Below, one piece after another: positions 9,198 to 17,838 of a DNA stretch of 64,000 nt. The notes under the pieces are model-generated. The model was not told the DNA's origin and did no database searches. It was given only the letters and a program-made list of their open reading frames with translations. The first letter of the stretch is position 1. Each line of letters begins with the position of its first letter. The position numbers and the translations under genes are program-made. The stretch comes from Billgrantia zhangzhouensis (GTDB lineage Bacteria > Pseudomonadota > Gammaproteobacteria > Pseudomonadales > Halomonadaceae): NCBI RefSeq assembly GCF_021404465.1, contig NZ_JABFTT010000003.1, forward strand, positions 124,001-188,000, read 5' to 3'.

Positions 9198-10253
9198 TCA
9201 GTCGAGCCCCAGCAGGGCGCGATTGGCTTGGCGGTCGGTGCCGGCGTCGGCGAAGTCGTCGAAGGCGCGATCGGTCACCCGAATGATGTGCTCGGCAACG
9301 AACCGGGCCCCCTCGGCGGCTCCCTGTTCGGGGTGCTTGAGGGCGCACTCCCACTCGATCACCGCCCAGCCTTCGAAGTCGTACTGCGCCAGGCGCGAGA
9401 AGATGCCCTTGAAATCAACCTGGCCGTCGCCCAGCGAGCGGAAGCGCCCGGCGCGCTCCACCCAGGAGCTGTAGCCGCCGTAGACGCCTTGCTGGGCGGA
9501 GGGGTGGAACTCGGCATCCTTGACATGAAACATGCGGATGCGCCGGTGGTAGCGATCGAGGAAGGCCAGGTGGTCGAGCTGCTGCAGCACCATGTGCGAC
9601 GGGTCGTAGAGGATGCAGCAGCGCGGGTGCTCGTCGACCGCGGCGAGGAAGCGCTCGAAGGTGATGCCGTCGTGAAGGTCCTCGCCGGGGTGTATTTCGA
9701 AGCAGAGGTCGACGCCTTCGCTGTCGCAGACGTCGAGAATCGGCTTCCAGCGCGTGGCCAGTTCGGCGAAACCCTCCTCCACCAGGCCGGCGGGACGCTG
9801 CGGGAAGGGATAGAGGAAAGGCCACAGCAGCGCACCGGAGAAAGTGGCCAGCGCATTCAACCCCAGGTTGGCGCTGGCCCGGGCGGCGAGCTTGAGCTGC
9901 TCCACGGCCCAAGCCTGGCGCGCCTCGGGGTCGCCGTGCAGCTCGGCCGGCGCGAAGCCGTCGGACAGACTGTCGTAGACCGGATGCACTGCCACCAGTT
10001 GCCCCTGCAGGTGGGCGGAAAGCTCGGTGATGACCAAGCCGTGCCCGGCCAGCATGGCCTGGAGTTCCTGGCAGTACTCCTGGCTTTCGGCGGCGCGCTC
10101 CAGGTCGAACAGGCGCTTGTCCCAAGTAGGGATCTGAACACCTTGGAAACCCAGCCCGGAGGCCCAATGGGCGATGCCTTCCAGGTTGTCGAAGGGCGGC
10201 TCGTCGCCGACGTACTGTGCCAGGAACAGGGCCGGCCCCTTGATGGTTTTCAT
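9198..10253 (-). CDS. Sugar phosphate isomerase/epimerase-like TIM barrel protein
   Basis: This 351-residue protein belongs to the xylose-isomerase-like TIM barrel superfamily (AP endonuclease 2 / IolE-IolH type). Metal-site strands are visible: FEIHPGED, LYDPSHM, MFHVKDAEFH and VIEWEC, giving Glu, Asp, His and Glu ligands. Members interconvert or dehydrate keto-sugars and inososes. The ATG at 10253 has GAGGTG upstream; an in-frame extension to 10349 would run through the operator and promoter and is rejected. It is first in the five-gene operon that runs to 4445 and is preceded by a perfect palindromic operator at 10316-10333. Confidence 0.88.
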   Translation of the reverse strand: MKTIKGPALFLAQYVGDEPPFDNLEGIAHWASGLGFQGVQIPTWDKRLFDLERAAESQEYCQELQAMLAGHGLVITELSAHLQGQLVAVHPVYDSLSDGFAPAELHGDPEARQAWAVEQLKLAARASANLGLNALATFSGALLWPFLYPFPQRPAGLVEEGFAELATRWKPILDVCDSEGVDLCFEIHPGEDLHDGITFERFLAAVDEHPRCCILYDPSHMVLQQLDHLAFLDRYHRRIRMFHVKDAEFHPSAQQGVYGGYSSWVERAGRFRSLGDGQVDFKGIFSRLAQYDFEGWAVIEWECALKHPEQGAAEGARFVAEHIIRVTDRAFDDFADAGTDRQANRALLGLD

Positions 10254-10315
10254 TGAGCACCTCGCGTGTCGGTCTTGCCGGGCGCGGGCGGAAGCCTGCC
10301 GGAAGATGTCTGGTG

Positions 10316-10333
10316 AATGTAATGGATTACATT
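10316..10333. promoter_or_regulatory. Perfect 18-bp palindrome, LacI-type operator for the sugar operon
   Basis: AATGTAAT-GG-ATTACATT is a perfect inverted repeat with an even centre, the usual symmetry of LacI-family operators. It lies about 65 bp upstream of the isomerase start, just downstream of a possible minus-strand -35 TTGACC. Its core TGTAA-N4-TTACA recurs upstream of the LacI gene at 10551-10564. Confidence 0.7.
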
Positions 10334-10550
10334 GCAGCAGCAAGGTCAACGAGGGTCAAGGCAGTGCCAAGGGTTGTCGAAGCAGCGAATGGAGGCCGCA
10401 CGGATAGGTGAAATGCGTTGGCTGCGGGCTTGGTTACCCATCAAAACTTGGTAATAGGACGCAGGGTCTTCGACTAAAGAAGGAGGCCTCGAGCCGCTCA
10501 TGCAGTGCGGCCGAGAGGAGTCGTGGAAGATGCACTGGCCCATGTTCTGG

Positions 10551-10564
10551 TGTAACGCTTTACA
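10551..10564. promoter_or_regulatory. LacI-type operator upstream of the regulator gene (autoregulation)
   Basis: TGTAACG-CTTTACA keeps the TGTAA-N4-TTACA core seen at 10316-10333, with only the centre less symmetrical. It overlaps a candidate -35 element of the LacI gene, about 84 bp upstream of its likely start. Confidence 0.6.
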
Positions 10565-10647
10565 TTCCAAGGATAGCCAACTCACAATAAGATGAGCGTG
10601 GCGGGACGGTGCCGGCCACGGCGTTACCGCGGCGGGACGACCTCGTT

Positions 10648-11691
10648 ATGCTAAAAGCCAAGCCAGCAGCCAAGCGAACTCTCTCCATGCCCACGATCAA
10701 GGACGTCGCCAAGGCGGCAGGCTGTTCCACGGCTACCGTGTCACGGGCGCTGGCCAACCCCGAGAAGGTCACGGAGGCCACCCGGCAGCGTGTGGCGCGT
10801 GCCATTGCCGAGGTCGGCTATGCCCCCAATGTAGCGGCACGCAACCTGCGCCGTGCCGAGTCGCGAACGATCGTCACGCTGCTGCCTGACATTTCCAACC
10901 CGTTCTTCTCCGAGATTATCAACGGCATGGAGGAGGTGGCTCACCAGGCTGGCTACCAGGTACTGATCGGCGATTGCGAGCGCGACCCGGCCAGGGCCGA
11001 GGCTTATTTCAACCTGCTGCCGACCAATCAGGCCGACGGCATCATTCTGCTGACCTCCGACATTCCCCGTGCGCTGGTCAGTCACGCCGACGCCCGTGTG
11101 GATTCGCCGCTGGTCATGGCCTGCGAATCCTTCTCCGACATCGACCTGCCGACCGTCGCCATCGACAACTATCAGGCCACTGCCCACGCCATCGATTATC
11201 TGGTTTCGCTGGGCCACGAGCGTATCGCCTCTGTCTCCGGCCCTGCCGACAACCCTATTTGTTGCGATCGAACCCTCGGGTATCGAGACACGCTGGCCGC
11301 CCGGGGTTTGTCGGGTTCGGCGCGGGTAGTGGAGGGCGACTTCGGTTTTCGCTCGGGCTATCAGCAGGGGCTGGCACTGCTCGAGGACACCGTTGCACGG
11401 CCCAGCGCGATCTTCTGCCATAGCGACGAGATGGCCATCGGCGTGCTCAAGGCGGCCCGTCAGCTCGGCATTGGCGTGCCCGAGGCACTCTCGGTGGTGG
11501 GCTTCGACAACATCGGCTTCAGCGAGTACTGCGAGCCGGAGCTGACCACCGTCAGCCAGCCCCGTCACGAGATCGGCCAGCAGGCGATGCGCATGCTGTT
11601 GAGCATCTTGGCAGGGGAGGGCGTGGTGCGACGGCAGATCCTGAGCACGCAACTCATCGTACGCAAGAGTACCGGGCGGCCGGCCGACTGA
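10648..11691 (+). CDS. LacI family transcriptional regulator, CytR-like
   Basis: The protein is 347 residues from the ATG at 10648. A LacI helix-turn-helix (TIKDVAKAAGCSTATVSRAL) is followed by the hinge region and a ribose-binding-like effector domain. Stretches such as ANPEKVTEAT, PDISNPFFSEIINGMEE, CHSDEMAIG and VVGFDNIGFSEYCEPELTT closely follow E. coli CytR as I remember it, but the context (sugar ABC importer) differs from nucleoside uptake. The start is uncertain: GGGA lies 10 nt before 10648, while the ATG at 10687 would give the shortest LacI-like N-terminus but has no ribosome site. It probably represses the divergent operon and itself through the TGTAA-N4-TTACA sites. Confidence 0.9.
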   Translation: MLKAKPAAKRTLSMPTIKDVAKAAGCSTATVSRALANPEKVTEATRQRVARAIAEVGYAPNVAARNLRRAESRTIVTLLPDISNPFFSEIINGMEEVAHQAGYQVLIGDCERDPARAEAYFNLLPTNQADGIILLTSDIPRALVSHADARVDSPLVMACESFSDIDLPTVAIDNYQATAHAIDYLVSLGHERIASVSGPADNPICCDRTLGYRDTLAARGLSGSARVVEGDFGFRSGYQQGLALLEDTVARPSAIFCHSDEMAIGVLKAARQLGIGVPEALSVVGFDNIGFSEYCEPELTTVSQPRHEIGQQAMRMLLSILAGEGVVRRQILSTQLIVRKSTGRPAD

Positions 11692-11699
11692 TCGCTGCG

Positions 11700-12155
11700 C
11701 TATGGCCTGCGTTGCTTCGCCAGCCACCTGTCCAGCGCATTGGCGAACTCGCGCCGGTCGGCCTCGTTGTAGCCCTTGGGGCCGCCGGTATGCTCGCCGC
11801 TCGAGCGCAGGGTTTCCATGAAATCCCGCATCTGTACCCTGGCGCGAATGTTGTTCTTGTCGAGGATTTCGCCGCGAGTGGTCATCACCGCTGCGCCCTT
11901 GTCGATGGCCACCAGGGCTAGCGGCAGGTCGGAGCTGATCAGCAGGTCGCCGGGCTCGAGGCGGGCCACGATCTCGTTATCGGCGGCATCGAAACCATGG
12001 CTCACCGACAGCGACCTGACCCACTTCGAGGGCGGCAGGGGCACGGCGTGATTGGCAACGAACCAGGCCATGGTGGTAGTACGCTCCGCGGCGCGTACGA
12101 TGATCTCGCGTGCGACCTTCGGGCAGGCATCAGCATCAACCCATAGTGTGGGCAT
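11700..12155 (-). CDS. yaiI: YaiI/YqxD family protein (UPF0178/DUF188)
   Basis: This 151-residue protein opens with [15 protein letters not shown] and contains [11 protein letters not shown], the conserved acidic patches of the PIN-like DUF188 family; length is typical. The aspartates suggest a nuclease-like metal site, but no activity is established. AGGAG stands 6 nt before the ATG at 12155. It converges on the CytR-like gene with only 8 nt between the stops and is probably an independent housekeeping gene. Confidence 0.92.
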   Translation of the reverse strand: MPTLWVDADACPKVAREIIVRAAERTTTMAWFVANHAVPLPPSKWVRSLSVSHGFDAADNEIVARLEPGDLLISSDLPLALVAIDKGAAVMTTRGEILDKNNIRARVQMRDFMETLRSSGEHTGGPKGYNEADRREFANALDRWLAKQRRP

Positions 12156-12210
12156 GAGCGCTCCTCATGAGACGGGGGCAGGATAATAGCATGCACCCAG
12201 CTTTCACCGA

Positions 12211-13056
12211 TCAATCGATCAGGCCGTGTTCATCATAGAAAGGGAAGGGGCCGGGATAATCGCCAATGAAGCCTTGGTGAGTCACCAGGCCGTGGGTGAA
12301 GCTCCACTGGTGCAGCAAATAGCCCGGTGGCTCGAGGTGAAAGCCTGAGGGGCCGCCTGGTTCGAGATCCAGGCTGACCTGGTGAGATACACCGGGACAG
12401 CTCATGGCCAGGGTGCCGGCGAAGCGTGTCTGAATCGCGCGATGCAGGTGGCCACAGAGTACCCGCTCCACTTGGGGGTGGCGCGCGATCACCTCCGCCA
12501 GAGCCGTCGGCTCGCGCAGGGGCTGACGGTCCATGTGGGTGATGCCGCTGGTAAAAGGATGGTGGTGCAGCATCACCAGGGTGGGAAGCTCGGGCCGCTT
12601 CTTCAAGGTCTCGTCAAGCCAGCCTAGGCGTTCGGCGCAGAGTTCGCCATGGGGTAGCCCGGGCACGCTGGAGTCAAGTCCTATCAGCCGCACCGGATGG
12701 TCTTCCACGACCCATTGCAGGAAACGAGGGTGCTGAAAAAGATAATCGTGCTGAGCGAAGGCATCGCGCATGGCGGCGCGATCGTCGTGGTTACCGGGAA
12801 TCAGGTAATAGGGCGCATGGAGCTTCTCCAGCAACGCCTTGCAAGCGGCGTACTCCTCGGGGCGGCCAAAGTCGGTCAGGTCGCCGCTGATCAGTACCAG
12901 CTCCGGTGAGGGCGTCAGTGTATTGAGGGTCTCGATGGCCCGCTGCAACGCTCTGGCGGTGTCCACTTGGCGGTAAGAGAGGCGCCCATTGGTCTTGATG
13001 TGTGGATCGCTGATCTGGGCAATCAGAAAATGCTTGCTTGAGTTCGGGTCATGCAT
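12211..13056 (-). CDS. Class III phosphodiesterase (metallophosphoesterase, GpdQ/CpdA-like)
   Basis: This 281-residue protein shows all five metallophosphoesterase blocks in order: DPH near residues 17-19, GDLTD, GNHDD, HHHPF and GHLHRAI. These bind a two-metal centre and hydrolyse phosphodiesters; relatives include GpdQ (glycerophosphodiesters) and CpdA (cAMP). The ATG at 13056 overlaps the end of the ATPase gene by 8 nt and has GGAGG 8 nt upstream, so it is the last gene of the ABC operon. The coupling suggests the importer brings in a phosphodiester that this enzyme opens in the cytosol (inference). There is no signal peptide. Confidence 0.88.
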   Translation of the reverse strand: MHDPNSSKHFLIAQISDPHIKTNGRLSYRQVDTARALQRAIETLNTLTPSPELVLISGDLTDFGRPEEYAACKALLEKLHAPYYLIPGNHDDRAAMRDAFAQHDYLFQHPRFLQWVVEDHPVRLIGLDSSVPGLPHGELCAERLGWLDETLKKRPELPTLVMLHHHPFTSGITHMDRQPLREPTALAEVIARHPQVERVLCGHLHRAIQTRFAGTLAMSCPGVSHQVSLDLEPGGPSGFHLEPPGYLLHQWSFTHGLVTHQGFIGDYPGPFPFYDEHGLID

Positions 13057-14128
13057 GGTTTGCCTCCAGGTTCTTGGCCGGACACGCATGACGCTCGGGA
13101 TGAAACAGGATTTCTGGTGGTAGCAGGAGACCAATGGGCTCATCAGTACGCCACTGGCGGCGCGAAGCGGTCTCAACCTGTAGGAATGTGTTGTTGCCAA
13201 GGTCTACCAACAGACGCTGGCTTTGGCCAAGAAAGATGCTCTGTCGCACCTCGCCTCTCAAGTCAGTGTTGCCATCCGCCGCTATCTGAATGTCTTCTGG
13301 ACGGCAATAGACTGCTTCCACTCCAGTGAGGTGCGGTGCGTGCAGTTCGCCTCCGCTCACACGCAAGCGGTGGTCAGCCAGAGTGGCGTGTACCTCCAGG
13401 CGGTTGACGGCGCCTATGAAATCCGCCACGAAGGTGCTGGTAGGGCGATGATAGATTTCCCTGGGTGTGGCGAGTTGGGCGATGCGCCCCGCTTGCATCA
13501 CGGCGATACGATCGCCCAGAGCCATGGCCTCGGCCTGGTCGTGGGTAACGTAAACGGCAGTAGTACCAAGCTCTCGTAGTAGTTGGCCGATTTCCAGGCG
13601 AAGCCGGTCGCGCAGTTTCGCGTCCAGTGCTGCCAGTGGTTCGTCAAACAGCAATACCTTTGGCCGCACAGCAATGGCTCGTGCCAGCGCCACGCGCTGT
13701 TTCTGGCCGCCGGAGAGTTCGTGAATGCGCCGCGTGTCGAAGCCCTGGAGATCGACCATGGCCATCACCTCGACCAGCCGTTGGCGGATCGCATCGCGGG
13801 ACAAGCCTTTGATCCGTAGGCCGTAGGCAATGTTGTCGGCAACGTTCATGTTGGGAAAGAGTGCATAATTTTGAAATACCATGCCTACGTCGCGTTTCTC
13901 GATGGGCAGGGCGGTGACATCACGCTCGCCGAAGCGGACGCGACCGCCGGCGTCCGGGCTTTCCAGGCCGCTGATGATGCGAAGGGTGGTGGTCTTGCCG
14001 CAACCGGATGGGCCGAGCAGGACCAGGGTTTCGCCAGCGGCGATAGTGAGATTCAGCGGGTGCAGTGCAACCTGGCCGCCGGGAAAGGTACGTCCGCACC
14101 CTTCGAGAGTAATGGAGGTGGAAGTCAT
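13049..14128 (-). CDS. ABC transporter ATPase (FbpC/PotA type)
   Basis: This 359-residue protein has Walker A GPSGCGKT (39-46), Q-loop Q86, signature LSGGQ (138-142), Walker B LLFDEP (159-164) and H-loop H196, followed by a C-terminal TOBE-like domain from about residue 240. That layout belongs to importers of iron, polyamine or phosphonate type. The ATG at 14128 overlaps the permease stop by 4 nt (ATGA); a longer frame from 14164 would lie wholly inside the permease gene. It powers the two permeases encoded just upstream. Confidence 0.94.
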   Translation of the reverse strand: MTSTSITLEGCGRTFPGGQVALHPLNLTIAAGETLVLLGPSGCGKTTTLRIISGLESPDAGGRVRFGERDVTALPIEKRDVGMVFQNYALFPNMNVADNIAYGLRIKGLSRDAIRQRLVEVMAMVDLQGFDTRRIHELSGGQKQRVALARAIAVRPKVLLFDEPLAALDAKLRDRLRLEIGQLLRELGTTAVYVTHDQAEAMALGDRIAVMQAGRIAQLATPREIYHRPTSTFVADFIGAVNRLEVHATLADHRLRVSGGELHAPHLTGVEAVYCRPEDIQIAADGNTDLRGEVRQSIFLGQSQRLLVDLGNNTFLQVETASRRQWRTDEPIGLLLPPEILFHPERHACPAKNLEANHA

Positions 14129-14916
14129 GGCGTTCTCGAACGATTGGCGAAACGCCCTGCCCATTGGATTACGACAAGTAGAGGCAGGGTCATGGCGAGA
14201 AAGATCAGCGTGTAGGCAGAGCCGATTTCCAGCCGCATTGAGGCGTAGCTGTCGGCCAGGCCTACCGGCAAGGTCTTGTTGAGCGGCGTGTGCAGCATCC
14301 AGGTGATGTTGAATTCTCCGATGGAGAGCGTCACCACCATCAGCGCTCCGGCGAGTATGCCGCCTACGCAGTTAGGCACCACTACGCCGAGGAAGCGTTG
14401 CCTGAAGCCGGCGCCAAGACTGGCGGCGGCCTCCTCCAGCTCAGCCAGCCGGGCGCCACGCATCACTGCCAGCACCGGGCGGATCATGAACGGCAGGGTG
14501 AAGAGAACATGCCCGATGAGGATAAACAGCCAGCTCTCGCGGAATCCTCGCATGTGACCGTAGGCCAGCAGCAGGGCCAGCGCCGTCGCCAGCCCTGGTA
14601 TTGCCACCGGTAGCAGCAATGCCTCCTCGATGGCGTTGGCCCAACGGCGCTTGCTGCGCAGCAAGCCGTATGCCGCGGGCACGCCAAGCAGCACGGTGAA
14701 GCACAGGCAGGCCAGGGCGAGCCGGATAGAGAGCCAGATGGTATCGGCGTAGAGTGCCCACACCTCTTGCACCCAGCGTAGTGTCAGGCCGCTCTCCAGG
14801 CCGACGAAATAGTTGGCGGTGAGCCCGGCCATGACCGACATGATCACCGGTACGATCATGAACAGGCACACCGTTAGGGTGAAGCCCAACTGCAGGCAGA
14901 AGCGTAAGCGGCTCAT
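14125..14916 (-). CDS. ABC transporter permease, second subunit (PhnV/FbpB-like)
   Basis: This 263-residue protein has about six membrane segments and an EAA loop (LEEAAASLGAGFRQRFLGVV) that contacts the ATPase. It pairs with the permease encoded immediately upstream, overlapping it by 4 nt. Heterodimeric single-domain permeases of this length are usual in 2-aminoethylphosphonate and spermidine/putrescine importers. The substrate is not readable from sequence. Confidence 0.92.
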   Translation of the reverse strand: MSRLRFCLQLGFTLTVCLFMIVPVIMSVMAGLTANYFVGLESGLTLRWVQEVWALYADTIWLSIRLALACLCFTVLLGVPAAYGLLRSKRRWANAIEEALLLPVAIPGLATALALLLAYGHMRGFRESWLFILIGHVLFTLPFMIRPVLAVMRGARLAELEEAAASLGAGFRQRFLGVVVPNCVGGILAGALMVVTLSIGEFNITWMLHTPLNKTLPVGLADSYASMRLEIGSAYTLIFLAMTLPLLVVIQWAGRFANRSRTP

Positions 14917-15752
14917 GCCGGTGCTCCCAGGCTGGTGTCGGCCAGCTTGCGGGACAGGCTCAGCGCCAACCAGGTGATTGCGCCGAGCACTACCGAGAGC
15001 GCCGCGGCCATGGCGAAGTTGGCGTAATTGGTAAACTCGCCGTAGATCGTCAGCGGCATGATGCTCATTCTGGTGCCCAAGGTGAAAGCAGTGCCAAAGG
15101 CACCCATGCTGGTGGCGAAGCAGATCGCCGCAGTGGAAAGCAGGGCTGGCGCGATGCCGGGTATTATCACATCGCGAGTGACCCGCCAGGGGCTGGCACC
15201 CAGTGAGCGTGCGGCCTCCTCCAGGCTGCGGTCCAGGGTTTCACAGGCCGCCATTACGGTAGTGATGACGCGGGGGATGGAAAAGTAGAGATAGCCGACG
15301 AATAGACCCGAGAGGGAGTAGGCGAACATCCAGCGCTCGTCGAACAGCCACATGCTGAATTGTGCCAAGGCGCCCTGACGCCCTCCCAGCATGATGACGA
15401 GAAAGCCCACCACCACACCGGGAAAGGCCAGCGGGAAGGTGAGAATGGCGACCAATACCGCCTTGCCGGGAAAGGAGTGGCGGGCGAGAAAGAAGCCTGC
15501 CACGCCGGCGATCAGAACGGCCAATGCCGAGACTGCCAGCGATATCCCCAGGGTGGTGCCCAGGCTGACGAGGTACTGGCGCTGGGTGAGGATGGCGAAG
15601 TAAGCGCTCATACCGCTGGCCCGGTCAAGCTCCGTTCCCATTACCACCAAGCGAGTGAAGGGCAGTAGCCAGAAGGCGCCGAACACCGCCATTGCCGGCG
15701 CCAGGGTGAACAGCGCCAGCTTTCGCTGGCGCCGGTTTACCTGCTGGAGCAT
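14913..15752 (-). CDS. ABC transporter permease, first subunit (PhnU/PotB-like)
   Basis: This 279-residue protein has about six membrane segments and an EAA loop (LEEAARSLGASPWRVTRDVI). The ATG at 15752 shares one base with the TGA of the binding-protein gene (TGATG), so translation is tightly coupled; the frame reaching 15920 is inside that gene and rejected. It partners the downstream permease. Confidence 0.92.
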   Translation of the reverse strand: MLQQVNRRQRKLALFTLAPAMAVFGAFWLLPFTRLVVMGTELDRASGMSAYFAILTQRQYLVSLGTTLGISLAVSALAVLIAGVAGFFLARHSFPGKAVLVAILTFPLAFPGVVVGFLVIMLGGRQGALAQFSMWLFDERWMFAYSLSGLFVGYLYFSIPRVITTVMAACETLDRSLEEAARSLGASPWRVTRDVIIPGIAPALLSTAAICFATSMGAFGTAFTLGTRMSIMPLTIYGEFTNYANFAMAAALSVVLGAITWLALSLSRKLADTSLGAPA

Positions 15753-16771
15753 CAGCGCACCTCGGTCTGATAACGCTCGGAGAAGCCTCGCTGTGCCTCG
15801 GCCATGGCGTCGTAATCCACGGTCTTGGCGCGGGCATAGTCGCTGTCGGGGAGGAATACTTCGCGAGCCTCCTCGGAGATGGCGCTTTCGCGCACCGGGC
15901 GCAGGTAGGCGTTCGCCCACACCGCTTGTCCCTGATCGGACAGCACGAAGTCCAGCACCGCACGGCCGTTGTCGGGATTGGGACCGTTCTTCACCAGGCT
16001 CATCACGTAGGGCACTACCACACTGCCTTCCTCGGGAATCACGAACTCCACGTTCGCACCGTCGCTGTGGCGGGCTCGGTAGGCGTTGAAATCGTAGTCG
16101 AGCAAAATGGGAATCTCGCCGGAAAGCACCCGTGCGTAGCTGGTCTGCTGCGGCACGATGGGCTGGTTGTCGGCAAGTTCGTTGAAATAGTCGATAGCCG
16201 GAGTGAAGTCATCCATGTCACCGCCGAGAGCCAGGTTGATGGCCACTGCGCCGACATAACCAACGAAGGCACTGGCAGGATCGAGGTAGCCGACCATGCC
16301 GCGATATTCGGGCTTGAGCAGGTCGGACCAGGAGGTGGGAACGGGTGCGCCATCGAGAGCATCGACGTTGACCATCAGTCCCATGGTGCCGGAGTGGATA
16401 GTGAACCAATGGCCCTCTGGATCTTTGAGTCCATCAGGAATTTCGTCCCAATGCGAGGGCTGGTAGGGCTCGATGACGTCCTCTTCCATGGCTTGGATGC
16501 CGAAGCTGACGCCGTAGTAGACGACATCCGCTACGGGATTGTTGCGCTCGGCGACGAGTTGAGCCAGCGATTGGCCGGAGTTCTTGTTGTCCTGCGGCAC
16601 GTTGATGCCGGTTTCCTGTTGGATCAGACGCAGTTGGGAACCCCAGTCGGCCCACTCCGGGGGGCAGTTGTAGCAGATCGCATTGCCGCTGGCCTGCGCG
16701 GCGGAGGAAAGTCCGCTGATGCCTAGCAGGGCGGCAGCCAGCAGGGTATGGCGTAGACGTGGAAAGGTCAT
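15752..16771 (-). CDS. ABC transporter substrate-binding protein (AfuA/PhnS-like)
   Basis: This 339-residue protein has a signal peptide (about 1-28, ending AAQASG) and the fold pattern of the iron / phosphonate / polyamine binding group, for example VVYYGVSFGIQAMEEDVIEPYQP and the C-terminal DFVLSDQGQAVW. A near-N-terminal CYNCPPEW with two cysteines is distinctive and may form a disulfide. AGAGGAAC precedes the ATG at 16771. It starts 11 nt after the LacI gene stop and is co-transcribed with it. Its operon partner phosphodiesterase suggests a phosphodiester or organophosphate ligand (inference). Confidence 0.9.
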   Translation of the reverse strand: MTFPRLRHTLLAAALLGISGLSSAAQASGNAICYNCPPEWADWGSQLRLIQQETGINVPQDNKNSGQSLAQLVAERNNPVADVVYYGVSFGIQAMEEDVIEPYQPSHWDEIPDGLKDPEGHWFTIHSGTMGLMVNVDALDGAPVPTSWSDLLKPEYRGMVGYLDPASAFVGYVGAVAINLALGGDMDDFTPAIDYFNELADNQPIVPQQTSYARVLSGEIPILLDYDFNAYRARHSDGANVEFVIPEEGSVVVPYVMSLVKNGPNPDNGRAVLDFVLSDQGQAVWANAYLRPVRESAISEEAREVFLPDSDYARAKTVDYDAMAEAQRGFSERYQTEVR

Positions 16772-16782
16772 GGTGTGTTCCT

Positions 16783-17811
16783 CTAAGGATCGTAGGGTTC
16801 TGGGGCTTGGCGGGATGCCGGAAGTGCGCCGGCGCTTTCGCCCTCACGCAGGACGTGGGGCAGGGGGAGCGGCTGTGGGGTCGCTCCCCGTATCAGGGCA
16901 AGCAGGGTGTCCACCGCTACGCGACCGAACTCGGCGCGGGGCTGTACCACGGTGGAGAGCGAGGGATAAAGATGACGACCAAGCTCGATGCCATCGAAGC
17001 CCATCACCGACAAGTCTCCTGGCACTGAGCGTCCGCTGCGTCGTAGTTCGCCGATCAGACTGATGGCCAGCAAGTCGTTGGTGCAGAGCACGGCCGTCAG
17101 TCCTTCAGTCCCTCCCAAGGCGGGTGCCAGTCGGGATAGGGCGACCTGGGTGTGGCGGGGCATTTCGATCAAGGCAAGAGGCGTGAGGCCAGCGGCCTCC
17201 ATGGCCTCGCGGTAGCCCTCGTGGCGCAGCCGGGCACGGTCCGATTGCAGTAACGGGCCGCCGATCATGCCGATGCGTCGATGGCCCTGGGCGATGAGGT
17301 AGCGGGTCGCGTCGGCCATGGCGGCGCGATTGTCCACCCCAACAGAAGGAAAGCATGGGGCGACGGGAGGGTTGTGCACCAGGAGGCAAGGCGTGCTCTC
17401 CCGGCGTAGCTTGACGAGCACCGCGCTGTGGTCCGCCTCGGCCACGGTGAGGGCCAATCCGTCGACCCGTTGACGTAACATCTCCTCGACGATGGCTTCC
17501 TCTCGGCCAGGGTCGTAGCCGCTCGTGGTGACGATCAAGGAATAGCCAGCGGCTCGAGCTGCCTCCTCCATGGCCTGCAACTGCTCGGCGAACACCGGGT
17601 TGTCGAGGCTGGGGACCATGACGCCGAGCATCCGGGTGGCACGGGTGCGCAACTGTTGTGCCACCTTGTTGGGACGAAATCCGAGAACACGGGCCGCTTC
17701 CATCACACGCCGGTGGGTTTCGGGGCGTAGGCTTTCCGGCGAGGAAAAGGCCCGGGCCGCCGTGGCCCGGGAGACCCCTGCTAGTTTTGCCACGCTGAGC
17801 AGGTTTGCCAT
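16783..17811 (-). CDS. LacI family transcriptional regulator of the phosphodiesterase/ABC operon
   Basis: This 342-residue protein has a LacI helix-turn-helix (SVAKLAGVSRATAARAFSSP) and an effector-binding domain (CTNDLLAISLIGELRRSG; VMGFDGIELGRHLYPSLSTVV). GAGGTGGTGA precedes the ATG at 17811. Unlike the common divergent arrangement, it is the first gene of the operon it probably controls, followed after 11 nt by the binding-protein gene. The perfect palindrome at 17839-17856 is the likely operator, giving autoregulation of the whole six-gene unit. Confidence 0.92.
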   Translation of the reverse strand: MANLLSVAKLAGVSRATAARAFSSPESLRPETHRRVMEAARVLGFRPNKVAQQLRTRATRMLGVMVPSLDNPVFAEQLQAMEEAARAAGYSLIVTTSGYDPGREEAIVEEMLRQRVDGLALTVAEADHSAVLVKLRRESTPCLLVHNPPVAPCFPSVGVDNRAAMADATRYLIAQGHRRIGMIGGPLLQSDRARLRHEGYREAMEAAGLTPLALIEMPRHTQVALSRLAPALGGTEGLTAVLCTNDLLAISLIGELRRSGRSVPGDLSVMGFDGIELGRHLYPSLSTVVQPRAEFGRVAVDTLLALIRGATPQPLPLPHVLREGESAGALPASRQAPEPYDP

Positions 17812-17838
17812 TCACCACCTCATCATATTCGTGAACAC

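Larger units (their letters stand above)
10254..10647. other. Divergent control region between the sugar operon and its LacI regulator
   Basis: This 394-bp stretch has no convincing gene. It holds two related palindromic sites (10316-10333 and 10551-10564). On the minus strand TTGACC at 10349-10344 makes a fair -35 element, and the downstream palindrome would cover the -10 region. On the plus strand TTTACA (10559-10564) lies inside the second palindrome and could be a -35 element with ACAATA 19 bp further on. Both arrangements fit repression by the adjacent LacI protein. The small open frames here lack ribosome sites and family features. Confidence 0.6.
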
